From: Prorocentrum cordatum
Lineage: Eukaryota > Sar > Dinophyceae > Prorocentrales > Prorocentraceae
Length of the DNA: 64,000 nucleotides
Assembly: GCA_963575745.1 (NCBI GenBank)
Contig: CAUYUJ010019348.1
Coordinates: 225,001 to 289,000, forward strand
Direction: 5' to 3'
Part shown: piece after piece, positions 31,540-42,090 of the stretch
Position numbering within the stretch: position 1 is the first letter of the stretch
How the letters are laid out: each line of letters starts with the position of its first letter
The notes under the pieces: model-generated
The model's database searches: none
Seen by the model: the letters and a program-made list of their open reading frames with translations, nothing else
What the model was told of the DNA's origin: nothing
Program-made: the position numbers and the translations under genes

Positions 31540-33170
31540 GGGCCGCGCCAGGCACCAGGACGACATGCACCTCTTCTCCACGGCAGCGCACTTCGCGGCC
31601 AGCTGGCCCGCATTGCAGGGCGCCTTTGCCCGGGCAGGCCACCGAGTCCAGAGCCGCAAGTGCAAGTTCGGGGCGCCTGGCCGCGATGGCACCGAGCCCC
31701 GCCGCGCGGCTGAGCATCTCGATCTCCCGGCCGCTCTCTCCCCCCATGCCCGGGGCGCTCTGGAGCTCCTAGGTGGCGGTGTGCAGGGCGAGCTCGCTGC
31801 CGCTATTGGGCGCGACGGTCCGCTGCTTGGCCCCGCCCGCGCCAGGGCCCGCAAGGGAGCCATCTTGGCGCGGCGCGTGGGGGAGTTCGAAGCAGTGCAT
31901 CCTAGTGTCGCAGCCGCCCCCCGGACTTGGTCGCTCCTGTCCAACTCCGTTGCCCATGCTCTCTCTCTCACGACTCGCGGCTGGCGGCGCGGGGCGCAGT
32001 GGCCGAGCTCGTGGGCAGAGCGGTGGAGGAGGCGGCGCAGCGCGGGGTGGTCGCCCAGCGGCTGGACGAAGGGGCGTTTGGACAGATGCGCCTCTGCGGT
32101 GCTTTCGGGGGCCCGGGTCTGCGACGCAAGGCCGAAGGCGCCCTTGCTGACGCGGCCCTCTGGGCAGCGTGGTCTTCCGGCAGGGCCGCGCCCCGACACT
32201 CGCAGTCGCGCTCGGACTCGGGGGCGCGGCCTGGTCTGGCGAAGCCGATGTTCCCGCGGCCCGGCAGCGTTGCGAGGACACTGTCGCCGTCGCGGGTTTT
32301 CACGGCGGCGCGACGCGCGCGGACGGCGCCCGGGCCGCGCGCAGCGAAGGCCCCTGGTCCAAGGATGCCCGAGCTCCTCCCGGAGGTCACGGCGCCGCCG
32401 TCGTCGCGGGGGCGGTTTTCTCGCCAGGGCGCCCCGGCGCCCAGCCAGCCGCATCTTCAGGCGCTTGGACGTTGCGCGCGCCTCCTTGCTGCGGCAGGAA
32501 TTGGGCCAGGAGCGCAGGGAAGGCATTCTGTCCTCTGGGGGAGCTGGCGCCGGGGCGTTCGGGGCGCAGGCCCCTGCGAAGCCGTCGAGGCGGCCCCCGC
32601 CCAGCACTTCCACTCGGCTACCACGCGCAGACTGGGGGGCCTCAGCGCACCGCCAGGGGCAAGGCGCCGCCTTCAGCGCAGGGGCGGCAACAGCGAAGAG
32701 GTAGACGGTCAGCGTTTGGACCCTACGCTGAAATGCAAGCATGGCCCAGCTCGGACACGGCCGCAACCTTCCCCCTCGGTTTTGGCGCGCCTTCTGCACG
32801 ATTGCCGCGCGGAGGTGCGCATCGAGCGCATTGCACCCGAGCTCATCCCGAGCTCATTGCATTTGTTCTGCGCGATGTTGCTGCTTCCCCTGCGGCGCGA
32901 GAACTGGAGGCCAGGGGGCGCCTGTGCCGGCGCGCGCGCCCACTGGCCGGCCACGCGAAGTTCGTCGCTCGGCTGGCCTTGGGGCGACCCTTCAACGCGG
33001 GGGCCTCGGGAAGGATCTGGCCGCGCAGCCAGGCACTTGGCCCTGGAGCTTCGCTGGCGCTCTGACGAGAGAGCAAGTTGCGCCTTCATGCGTTGCGGGG
33101 GCGCCCAACGGCGTTGCGCAGGAGGCTGCGATGGAGGATGCGAGGTCCCGACTGCCATCAACTCGCCGCC
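31540..33170 (+). mobile_element. Second decayed LINE, 3' half
   Basis: The plus frame 30989-32704 carries QDDMHLFSTAAHFAASW near 31555, the position of the RT motif C (normally Y-A/V-D-D). Then come GHRVQSRKCKFGAPG, LLGGGVQGELAAAIGRDG and ARRVGEF. Frame changes near 31940-32170 and later lead to WAAWSSGRA, GASAHRQGQ and a C-terminal region up to about 33170. There is no upstream RT portion; it begins right after the GGA microsatellite. This family differs from the LINE to its left. Motif C has lost the aromatic and A/V residues before DD. Probably inactive. Confidence 0.6.
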
Positions 33171-33279
33171 GAATTAGCATGATCACACCTGCCCCCTGGA
33201 ACATATCCCACGGACGCTGGAACGAAGCGATGGATAAGTTATATAGTCATGTGCGGCTATCGATAAACAGCACACAGAT

Positions 33280-33445
33280 GCCCGCATGTAAAGATATACA
33301 TGTGCACATACCTACGAACATGCTTACATACACACATGCATACATGCATGCATGCATACATACATACGTGTACATACATGCATGCATGCATGCATACAGA
33401 CAGACATGCATGCATGCATGCATACATACATACATATAAACAGAT
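33280..33445. repeat. TGCA/TACA microsatellite
   Basis: Alternating CATGCATGCATACATACATA units. Self-complementary tetranucleotides; no gene. Confidence 0.9.
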
Positions 33446-33494
33446 GTACCTATACGACCACCCTTCGGGTGATAAGGAGGTTCGGGGCGGGGAG

Positions 33495-33745
33495 GAACCA
33501 ACGTCTCACTCGATCAGTCTCACTATCGATCTCACAATCGGTCTCACTATCGGTTTCGCTCGATCGATCTCACTCGATCGGTTTCACAATCAATCTCACT
33601 CGATCTATTTCATTCGATCGATGTCACAATCGATGGGACTATCGATCTCACAATCGGTCCCGCTATCGATTTCACTACCGATCTCACAATCTATCCCACA
33701 TTCGGTCCCACGATCGATATCACAATCGACCTCACAATCAACGTC
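33495..33745. repeat. CACAATCGATCTCACTATCG minisatellite
   Basis: About 20-28-base units built on TCACAATCGATCTCACT and CTCGATCGG. Confidence 0.85.
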
Positions 33746-35195
33746 GTCATCATCATCATCCAGATCATCGTCATCAACGTCACCAACAGCATCGTCATCC
33801 CCATCATCACCGGGACACCATCATCATCACCACCTCATCACCATCCTCATCAAAATCACCCTCATCATCGGGACACCATCATCTTCACCGCAATCAGCAC
33901 CAACATTATCATCATTGGGACACCATCATCATCATCATCGGAACACCACCATCATCACCATCACCATCTCATCATCATCATCATGAACAATCATCATCAT
34001 TGGGACACCATCAGCATCAGCAACATCATCATCAAGATCACCATCATCGGGACACCATCATCATTGTCACCATCACCATCATCACTATCATCATCATCGG
34101 GACACCATCTTCATCACCAACTTCAGCAGCATCATCATCATCGGGCCACCATCATCAAAACCATCATTATCACCTAATCATCATCCTCATCATCAGCATC
34201 ATCATCATCGGGACACCATCATCGTCATCAGCATCATCAACATGATCATCACCGGGACACCATCACCATCACCATCACCATCATCAACCACATCACCATC
34301 ATCATCGGGACACCATCATCAACATCTTCATCACAACCATCATCTCATCACCATCAACGTCATCAGGATCATCAACATCAATCGCATCGGGACACCATCA
34401 CCAGCAACATCAGCACCACCAACATCATCATCATCATCGGGGCACCATCATCATCACTACCATGGCCATCATCACCATCATCATGATCGGGACACCATCA
34501 TCGTCACCATCATCATCAACAGCACCATCATCGGGGCACCATTAGCACCATCATCAGCATCATCCTCATCGGAACACCACCATCATCATCATCATCATCT
34601 TCATCTCATTATCCCCATTATGAACACATTACCAACATCATCACCATCGGGACACCATCGCCGTCATCAGCAACATCATCAGCATCAACACCACCACCAT
34701 CGGGTCACCATCATCATCGTCAACATCATCATCATCATCACCATGATCATCTTCATCATCTGGACACCATCATCATCATAAACACCAGCATCATCAACAT
34801 CATCGGGCCACCATCATCATAATCATCATCATCATCTCATCATCATCCCCATCATCATCCTCATCATCCTCATCATCGGGACACCATCATCTTCACCATC
34901 ATCCGCATCAACATCATCGGGACACCATGATCAGCATCACCATCATCATCATCAACAACATCATCATCATCAACCTCATCATCATTATTATCATCGGGAC
35001 ACCACCATCTTCATCATCATCATCATCTCATCATCACACCTTCACAACATTATCATCATCATGAACATCATCATCATCGGGACACCATCATCATCATCAG
35101 CATCATCTGCATCATCAACATCATCATCGGGGCACCATCATCATCACCACCTTGGCCATCATCATCGCCATCATCATCAACATCGTCATCATTAT
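33746..35195 (+). repeat. CAT-rich array with CGGGACACCATCATCA units
   Basis: CATCATCATC tracts punctuated every ~35-60 bases by CGGGACACCATCATC. Plus frames read as His- or Ser-rich and change with every unit, so no gene is called. Confidence 0.9.
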
Positions 35196-35425
35196 CATCG
35201 GGACACCGACGGGACACCGGCGGGACACCGCTTGGCACCGGTTGCCGGAAGGCAGACTTTTGGTCCGTCGGCGCCTCAGCCAGGGGCGGGACACTTCTCG
35301 CCCGCCCACGCTTCGCCTCGCCCGCACGCACGGCACGCTCGAACACGAAACCGAAACCGATTTCCCGGTAGGGGGGCTATCCGTTACACTTCGGTCTCAC
35401 CCCCTCACCTCCGATCACAATCGAT
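35196..35425 (+). repeat. ~230-bp module at array end, copy 1
   Basis: Starts with GGGACACCGACGGGACACCG and runs through CTTTTGGTCCG, CGCACGGCACGC and GAACACGAAACCGAAACCGA to TTTCCCGGTAGGGGGGCTA, TCCGTT and CTTCGGTCTCA. The same sequence of blocks occurs at 36290-36525. Confidence 0.75.
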
Positions 35426-36247
35426 ATCAGAATCAATGTCTTCATCATCATCAGCATCATCATGAACATCATCGTCATCAACGTCATCAACACCATCGTC
35501 ATCATCGAGGCACCATCAACATCATCATCATCATCACCATCAACATCGTCATCGGGAAACCATCATCGTCACCATCATCATCAACATCATCATCACAGTG
35601 ACATCATCATCTTCATCATCATCGGAACACCACTACCATCGTCATCAACATCATCTCATCATCATCATGAGCAGCATCGTCAACATCATCATCGTCGGGA
35701 CACCATCACCACAATCAGCAACATCATCATCAACATCAACATCACCACCATCGGGACACCACCATCATCGCAACCATCATCATCACCATCCTCATCATCG
35801 GGACACCATCATCGTCAACATCAGTATCACCATCATCACCATCATCGGGCCACCATCAAAAACAGAATCAACACCTCATCATGTCCCTCATCATCAACAT
35901 CACCATCATCATCGGGACACTATCCTCGTCACCATTATCATCAGCATCAACATCACCATCATCGCGACACCATCATAACCAACAGCATCATCATCAACCT
36001 CATCATCATCATCTTCACTATCAGCATAACTTCATCATGTCAACATCATCAAAACCGGCGACATATTCATCATCTCCAGGACACCATCATCATCGGCAAC
36101 AACACCATCACAAACATTATCATCATCGGGGCACCATCATCATCACCACCATCACCATCGTCATCATCATCAACATCGCCAACACCATCATCATCGGGAC
36201 ACCGTCCCCATCACATCACCATCATCATCATCATCATCATCGTCGAC

Positions 36248-36279
<32 letters not shown>

Positions 36280-36289
36280 CATCATCATC
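35426..36289 (+). repeat. CAT-rich array, second block
   Basis: Same unit type as 33746-35195, between the two modules. Confidence 0.9.
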
Positions 36290-36525
36290 GGGACACCGAC
36301 GGGACAATGGCGGGACACCGGCGGGACATCGCGCGGCACCGGACGCCGGAAGGGAGACTTTTGGTCCGGCCGCGCCTCAGCCACAGGAGACTTTCTTTTT
36401 GCCCGCACACGCAGTTTCGCCTCGCCCTCACGCACGGCACGCACGAACACGAAACCGAAACCGATTTCCCGGTAGGGGGGGCTATCCGTTCCATTTCGGT
36501 CTCAGCCTCTCACTTCCGATACAGT
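36290..36525 (+). repeat. ~230-bp module at array end, copy 2
   Basis: Parallels 35196-35425. The array-plus-module therefore seems duplicated as one unit. A TA microsatellite follows at 36555-36580. Confidence 0.75.
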
Positions 36526-36759
36526 ATACACAAACATGCACACACACGTATGTGTGTGTATATATATATATATACATATATGGCCGTACAGGCCTAACGG
36601 GGGGCGTCGTTTTCCTGCTCTGCTTTTCTCGCGCACCTCGGGAGAGATAATCCAGTCTCACGAATTCTTGAACCTCTACTTGCGATCTCTGCGCGATTCA
36701 CATAGAGTCGCGCCCCTGCCCCCACAAGCAAAGTCCACAATCACCCCTGCATCGCGGGA

Positions 36760-37608
36760 TCACAGGCCGATGGGCTTCCCGCTCACTCCTCCCGCATGCC
36801 GAAAAGCTGACATGATGGAAGCCATGTCCCGCCCGACGTTCGTGTAGAACACATACTCCGCAACGTTCAGGAGGAGAACCTCGCCCTTGCGGGCGACGTC
36901 GTTTGCGATGCCCCTCATGATCTCTTTCACAAGCGACTTCTTCCATCCAAAAATGATGTTGTTCTCGTTGTTCAGCTCTTTGGTGATCCACCGAAGGTGA
37001 CCCTTATTCTGGATCAGACGGGCATGCTCCTCGATGTAGTCGAACCCCTGGTCGACTTTCGACTCATCCATGAGCTCTTTTTGCTTGTTGAGGTCGCGGT
37101 GGTCGAACGTGAAATACATGATCTTCAAGCCAGGGAGGTGCACGAGCAGGTGTTGCAGCGCCGTCGTCCCTGACTTCCCGTGGATGCCCCACGCGACCTT
37201 ATGCGCCTGACCAGCGCACATGCTCGGGAGGCTGTGAACGTTGATCTTGTTCTTCATGATGTAGTGCTTTGCGATGTACTTCCCGCCGTCGCCCCTCGGC
37301 ACCACGAACAGCTGCATGGTGTAATCGCTCGGGGGCCCCTCCTTCAAGCGGAAAGGCATGGGCAGGTCCTTGAACGTCTTGCGACGGAAGTGCTCCAATA
37401 TAGCGTCTCTGTCGATGTCCCCGCGGTGATCGGACACGATGTCCACGAAGTGCGCGACCTTCTTCAGTGGGCCGTCCGCCTCGGTGTCAACAGGTGTAAA
37501 CGGGAGGTCCTCGGCAGGGTTCGTGGTGCCCGTCTCGTCATCTGAATGGATGGGAAAAGTCAGCCTGTGCATGGTGAGGTTCTTGACGACCGTTGCCGCC
37601 GCGATCAT
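36760..37608 (-). CDS. Uncharacterised 282-aa protein, apparently intact
   Basis: The minus-strand frame starts at ATG 37608 and stops at 36760. The frame stays open upstream to about 37713, but that part is Pro/Arg/Ala-rich and has no ATG, so I take 37608. The protein has balanced composition and globular character: LTMHRLTFPI near residue 11, MQLFVVPRGDGGKYIAKHYI near 100, GIHGKSGTTALQHLLVHL near 140, KIMYFTFDHRDLNKQ and IIFGWKKSLVKEIMRGIAND. I recognise no family. HGKSGTTA resembles a nucleotide-binding loop but lacks the G-x4-GK spacing. GGAGTGAGCGGG near the 3' end could be a splice donor, so the last residues are uncertain. A 12-base SL-like stretch lies 85 bases upstream. Confidence 0.6.
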   Translation of the reverse strand: MIAAATVVKNLTMHRLTFPIHSDDETGTTNPAEDLPFTPVDTEADGPLKKVAHFVDIVSDHRGDIDRDAILEHFRRKTFKDLPMPFRLKEGPPSDYTMQLFVVPRGDGGKYIAKHYIMKNKINVHSLPSMCAGQAHKVAWGIHGKSGTTALQHLLVHLPGLKIMYFTFDHRDLNKQKELMDESKVDQGFDYIEEHARLIQNKGHLRWITKELNNENNIIFGWKKSLVKEIMRGIANDVARKGEVLLLNVAEYVFYTNVGRDMASIMSAFRHAGGVSGKPIGL

Positions 37609-37692
37609 CGCACCGACGCGCGGTGCCGCAGGGGGGGAAGGCGGGCGCGCGCGGGGGCGCGGCGAGCCAGGCGGTGCCAGGGCGGCTCGTCC

Positions 37693-37704
37693 CTTGAGCC
37701 ACAA
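37693..37704 (-). other. Possible SL-like relic
   Basis: On the minus strand this reads TTGTGGCTCAAG, against TTTTGGCTCAAG in the dinoflagellate SL (11 of 12). It lies 85 bases before the ATG at 37608. The match is short, and a nine-base match also occurs by chance inside the helicase gene. Confidence 0.2.
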
Positions 37705-37708
37705 CTCA

Positions 37709-38071
37709 GGCAAACCGCAGAAGGTGAGAACGTTGCGTTGTTACCACAAGTATGGTTAATACATGTTGTCGTGGGGTCTCCTCTGGGACTCTGGCTATCG
37801 AGATGATGCGGTATGATTGTTCCCCATGCACATTTCTGGCTGGGTTTGTTTTGGGTTCATTCATGGGTGTCCTCCAGAACCCTCTCGTGGGCCTCTTGTG
37901 TGTCCTCTCTTAAGTCACCCCCCCTGGGCCCTTCCTGGGGGTGCTCGTGGGGTGCTGTGCGTTTCTCCTACTACCTCCACTATCGCGTAATGCTGAGAAC
38001 CAAGCCTGCTACAGACAACTGCATGATGCATGTGTCGTCCTCTCGGGTTCCGAAAGCTGTTTCCGCTGCTT
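37709..38071. other. Spacer, nothing recognised
   Basis: No gene or repeat recognised between the two minus-strand coding stretches. Confidence 0.4.
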
Positions 38072-38455
38072 CTAGTCAGAGTCAGAGGACGAGGAGGAGG
38101 AGGAAGAGCTCCTACCCATGACCACCGACTCAGACGAAGACGAATCCGCAGAAGCGGAAGAAGACGAGGAGGGCTTCTTCATGATCTTGCCCTGCCCCTT
38201 CGCCTTGGCCTTCGCCTTGGCCCTGAGTCTGCTCCTCCGCTGGCTCTCCTTGTTCCTCCTCAGCTTCTCCTCCTTGGACATCGGCGCCCGCGTCGAGATT
38301 TGGGGGGGCGGCGCCTGCTTGCCGCGCAGGCGCCGCCCCGCCCCTGGACTCTTCCAGCCGCTGTTGCTCATCCTCTGCTCGACGGTGCGGCTGCTCATCT
38401 TGCTCTCCTCCATCGGAGGCATGCGGGGCATCTTCTGCTCTACGGTACGGCTGCC
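38072..38455 (-). CDS. Basic, Ser-rich C-terminal exon, unidentified
   Basis: The minus-strand frame ends at TAG 38072 in a poly-Ser and SDSD tail. It contains KEEKLRRNKESQRRSRLRAK, then AKAKAKGQGK and two SRTVEQ[KR]M repeats near its start. An in-frame stop overlaps a possible acceptor (GGTAG, about 38456-38460), so the piece is probably the last exon of a longer gene; an ATG at 38431 is also available. A basic stretch followed by a Ser/Asp-rich tail suggests a nuclear or RNA-associated protein, which is inference. The plus strand has an acidic/Leu-rich frame here that looks less natural. Confidence 0.4.
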   Translation of the reverse strand, partial: GSRTVEQKMPRMPPMEESKMSSRTVEQRMSNSGWKSPGAGRRLRGKQAPPPQISTRAPMSKEEKLRRNKESQRRSRLRAKAKAKAKGQGKIMKKPSSSSSASADSSSSESVVMGRSSSSSSSSSDSD

Positions 38456-38489
38456 CTACCTCGAAGCTTGAGCCTGGAAACAGCTACGG

Positions 38490-38898
38490 ACAGGATGATG
38501 ATGATGCTGATGATGACGAGTATTGTTATCAAGGCGCTGTCGGCGGCGATGGTGGTAACAACCATGTGTTTCAAGACATTGCCGATGACGATGCTGATGA
38601 CATGTATTCGCTTCAAGATGCTGTCGATGACAATGCTGATGACATGCATCAGTCTCAAGATGCTGTCGATGACGATGCTGATGACGAGCATGGCGTCCAA
38701 GAGAGTGCCGATGACGATGATGATGTCAACTATGATTTTCCAGATGCTGTCGATGACGATGATGATGACGTGCATCAGCCTCAAGATGCTGTCGATGACC
38801 ATGCTGATGACGAGCATGGCTTTCAAGAGAGTGCCGATGACGATGATGATGACAACTATGTTTTTCAATATGCTGTCGATGACGATGGTCAAAATTGA
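38490..38898 (+). repeat. ~60-bp acidic-coding minisatellite
   Basis: About six units with GATGCTGTCGATGACGATGC and GATGACGAGCATGG. The plus frame 38566-38898 reads repeats of QDAVDDDADDMH and QESADDDDD about 20 residues long. The minus frame reads Ile/Val-rich. It may be coding on the plus strand, but repetition alone could hold the frame open. Confidence 0.7.
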
Positions 38899-38989
38899 GT
38901 GGGAAACCTCTTGAGGAGCTGCTGCGCCTCGCCGAGAACGTTCCGGAGGCCCGACCTAAGACCCGAAAGTGATGCGATGGTGGACGACA

Positions 38990-39155
38990 AGGCGGAGGAG
39001 GAGGAGGGGGGGGCGATGAGGACCAAGGGAAAAGAGTAATCTGAGGAGAGGAATTCGGAGAACGAGGAGGAGGAGGAGGAGGAGGAGGAGGAGGAGGAGC
39101 TGGAGGGGGAAGAGGAGGAGGAGGAGGAGGAGGAGGAGGAGGAGGAGGAGGGCGA
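38990..39155. repeat. (GGA)n microsatellite
   Basis: Purine-rich tract of about 160 bases, interrupted near 39010-39060. Confidence 0.9.
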
Positions 39156-39425
39156 GGAGCAAGGAGATGAGGAGGCGCACGAGGTGTCGCCGACGCCCAC
39201 GGGACTGCCTCCTCGCTCAGGAGCTGGGCCCTCGGCCTCGGGGAAAGGTCCCGAAATTCGAAAACCTCATAAGCGCGAGGTGCCGTTATGCCCCCCAACC
39301 CGCCTCCCCCCACCCCACTCCATACACGGCTCCCTCATGGCTCCCTCACGGTTCCCTCATGGCTCCCCCCATGGCTCCCTCATGGCTCCCTCAGGCTCCC
39401 GCCTGAGAGGTCCCCCAAAACGCAT

Positions 39426-39861
39426 TCAAAACGAGGCTCCCGCCTGAGAGGTCCCCACAAACACACCCAAAAGGAAGCTCCCGCCTGAGAGGTCCAAAAA
39501 AAACACTCAAAACGAGGCTCCCGCCTGAGAGGCCCCCAAAAAACCCAAAGAAATCCAAGAGCCACCCCTCTCATCCCTGTAACTGTCACAAAAAAAAAAT
39601 CAGAGGAGAACTCCACCGAGGGGGCGCAGGTAAGACGAGGAGGACGTGGGGGGGGAGGAGGTCTCCTCTGAAACTTTGGGTTTTTTTTATGTTTTTTGGG
39701 ACAGTTACAGGGATGAGAGGGGTGACTCTTGGATTTCTTTAGGTTTTTTTGGGACCTCTCAGGCGGGAGCCTCGTTTTGAGTGTTTTTTGGGGACATCTC
39801 AGGCGGGAGCTTCCTTTTGGGTGTGTTTGTGGGGACCTCTCAGGCGGGAGCCTCGTTTTGA
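39426..39861. repeat. Fold-back element, ~190-base arms
   Basis: The left arm (39426-39609) and right arm (39661-39861) are reverse complements with few mismatches, separated by a ~51-base loop. The arms start and end TTCAAAACGAGGCTCC / GGAGCCTCGTTTTGAA. They contain AATCCAAGAGCCACCCCTCT, CATCCCTGTAACTGTC and three copies of GGCTCCCGCCTGAGAGG. A lone CTCTCAGGCGGGAGC follows at 39990. The loop contains CAGGTAAGA, which looks like a splice donor. A MITE-like insertion or an inverted duplication are the two explanations. Confidence 0.85.
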
Positions 39862-39914
39862 ACGCCTGGCAAGGTTTTGCTTGAGTCTGTCCCGTAAGGG
39901 GATCCTGATTGGGA

Positions 39915-39960
39915 GGAGGAGGAGGAGGAGGAGGAGAAAGAGGAGGAGGAGGAGGTGTTC
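39915..39960. repeat. (GGA)n microsatellite
   Basis: Short GGA tract to the right of the fold-back element. Confidence 0.85.
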
Positions 39961-40089
39961 TGCTCCTCTGCTTCTGTGCTCTGGAGTTGGCCTCTCAGGC
40001 GGGAGCAACATAACACAACACAACAGCAAACCACAACACAACATCATACAAGAGAAGAGTACGCATACAATCACAACATAACATTATAC

Positions 40090-40205
40090 AACTCGCACTT
40101 TCGGCATGCCCCCGTTAGGCCTGTATACCCATACATATATGTATATATATAGTCATCCATAAATATATATACACATATACATATATATATATATATATAC
40201 ATATG
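40090..40205. repeat. TA-rich microsatellite
   Basis: ATACATATATGTATATATAT units. Similar short TA tracts occur near 20840 and 36555. Confidence 0.85.
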
Positions 40206-40479
40206 AGCGTGTGGGGGACAGGGCTGGTGACTCCCAGGGCGGCCCCTCAACGCGCCATGGGGGCCCTGGAGCCCCGGGAGCGCGCTGGGATCTCGCCGGG
40301 AGGCTAAAGACGTTTTCAGAAGGCGCCAAGAGAGTTCCAAGAGCGGTCCAAGAGGCTTCCAAGACAGCCCAAAGCGCTCCAAGACGCCCAAGATGGCCGA
40401 GGAAGGAATAGGGGAGGGGCAACGCTGTTCCCGAAGAGGCCCAAACTTGAACATCGCGCCACAAGGACAAGGAGTTCCC

Positions 40480-40850
40480 TGGGCAGCCCAAAGCTACCTG
40501 CCATGACGCTTCGTTGGGCAGCCCGAAGGTACCTGCAAGGACGCTCCCCTGAGGCGCCCGAAGGTGCCTGCCAGGTCGTTTCTCTGAGGTGCCCGAGGGT
40601 ACTTGCCAGAACGCTTGGATGAGGCGACCAAAAGTACTTGCCAGGGCGCTTTCCTGAGGCACCCGAAAGAATCTGCCACGGCGCTTCCTTGTGCACCCCG
40701 AAGGTGCCTGCCAGACCGAATCCCTGAGCAGCTTGAAGATGCCTGCCAGGACGCCCCCCTGCGGCGCCCGAAGGTGCCTGCCAGGACACCATCCGTGAGG
40801 CGCCCAAGGTACTTGCCTGGAAGCTTCCCTGAGGCGCCCGAAGACGGCGT
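40480..40850. repeat. ~60-bp minisatellite
   Basis: CCGAAGGTGCCTGCCAGG-type units with TCCCTGAGGCGC spacers, about six to seven copies, diverged. Minus-strand frames repeat a Ser/Gly/Arg peptide; no gene called. Confidence 0.75.
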
Positions 40851-40869
40851 CGGCGACGACGAGGATTAC

Positions 40870-41590
40870 GACGACGACGATCACGCCAGGGCAGGGGCGT
40901 GTGTGTGTGTGTGTGGGGGGGGGGGCAAAATTTGCCAGCGATGCCAAGCAAGCACACCGACCATACGCGCCAGACATAGAGTATCATATTAGGAACACCA
41001 AGCAGCTGAAATAGATTAGCCAACCAGGCTCACCACACAAACGGTACGTGGCACAGCAACCAGACGATCAGTTCCGTCCAGGCCAGCCAGATCAATCAGG
41101 CTGTGCAAACCAGCTAGACCAACCCTACCAGACTACGCAAGCAAGCCTTCCAGACAAACAGGCCAACCAAGCGCACCAGACCAAGCAGACTGGACAAACC
41201 ATCCATTTCAGCATGCCAATCTCACCGAGCATGCCGACCATTAACATAATTTGTGTTCGTTGCTGGGGTGTTGGGCAGCATTCCCTTCCAGAGCCTTCCC
41301 AAGCCGGCCTCTCCCGACACGAAGCTCCTAAGCAACGCATCGCAAACACAAAATGCAGAGCAAAAGAGATCAACAATGTTTAAACAGAAAGCAAGTTCCT
41401 TAACAGTCATCATTGCCGCTTTTAAGCCTTGAAGGCAGCATCCTCCCAGAACCTCCCCAAACGAATCCCGCCCCACGCGCGGAATCCTCAGCTCTTTTTT
41501 TAGCAACCAGACGCAGCGAAAACATGCAGCAGGAAGCTGCAATTGAAATGGAGTGTAGCGATTAGTTACTTACACTGAATTACATGGTGA
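40870..41590. other. No recognisable gene
   Basis: A GT tract near 40895-40923 and CCAACCARRC-type degenerate repeats near 41020-41180. Nothing else seen. Confidence 0.5.
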
Positions 41591-42090
41591 ATTCCAGATT
41601 ACAGATGCAATGCATACGCATTGCCAATAGTCTGCGGCAAACCATGCTCTTCGCATGGACGGGCCCCAAATGGACGACCGCAGATTTTGTAGCAAGCCGT
41701 ACGCAATGCACGTGTGGGATTCTGTGACCGCGCCGAAGAGTCGGCGGCTTTTCGAACACAGCATTGTTCACGGTCTCTGTGGGACAGTGTGACCGCATCG
41801 AGATAGGTTGGTGCACCTCGCACGCCACGCATGAGCGGGGCATCACGGCCGTGCCGAAATAGCCCGCGGCATGTCGCACCTGACGCATGAGCGGAACTTT
41901 GCGGGCGCACCGAAGAATTTGTTGCACATCGCGCGCAACGCGTGGACGGAGTCCGCGGCCACGTGGAAGAGAATCCGCGGCACCCCGCGCGCAACGCATG
42001 GGCGGGCCCTTGTGGAGACACCAGGGAAGTCACCAGCCTCGTGCGCACCGCATGGACGGGACGGGACCACATGGCCGCCAGTTCGTGGAG
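41591..42090. repeat. ~60-bp minisatellite
   Basis: About eight diverged units with GCGCRCAACGCATGGRCGGG and CCGCGGCRC. Frames on both strands are repeat-driven. Confidence 0.65.

Noticed and set aside
31198-32799. 533-codon minus-strand frame opposite the second LINE
   Set aside because: Arg/Pro/Ala-rich shadow of the GC-rich LINE; the RT-like motifs are on the plus strand.
33352-36597. His/Ser-rich frames of up to 337 codons
   Set aside because: They are repeat translations of the CAT-rich array and shift frame between units.
37693-37704. Firm claim of an SL relic upstream of the 282-aa gene
   Set aside because: A 12-base match with one mismatch is too short to be called with confidence; it is kept only as a possibility.
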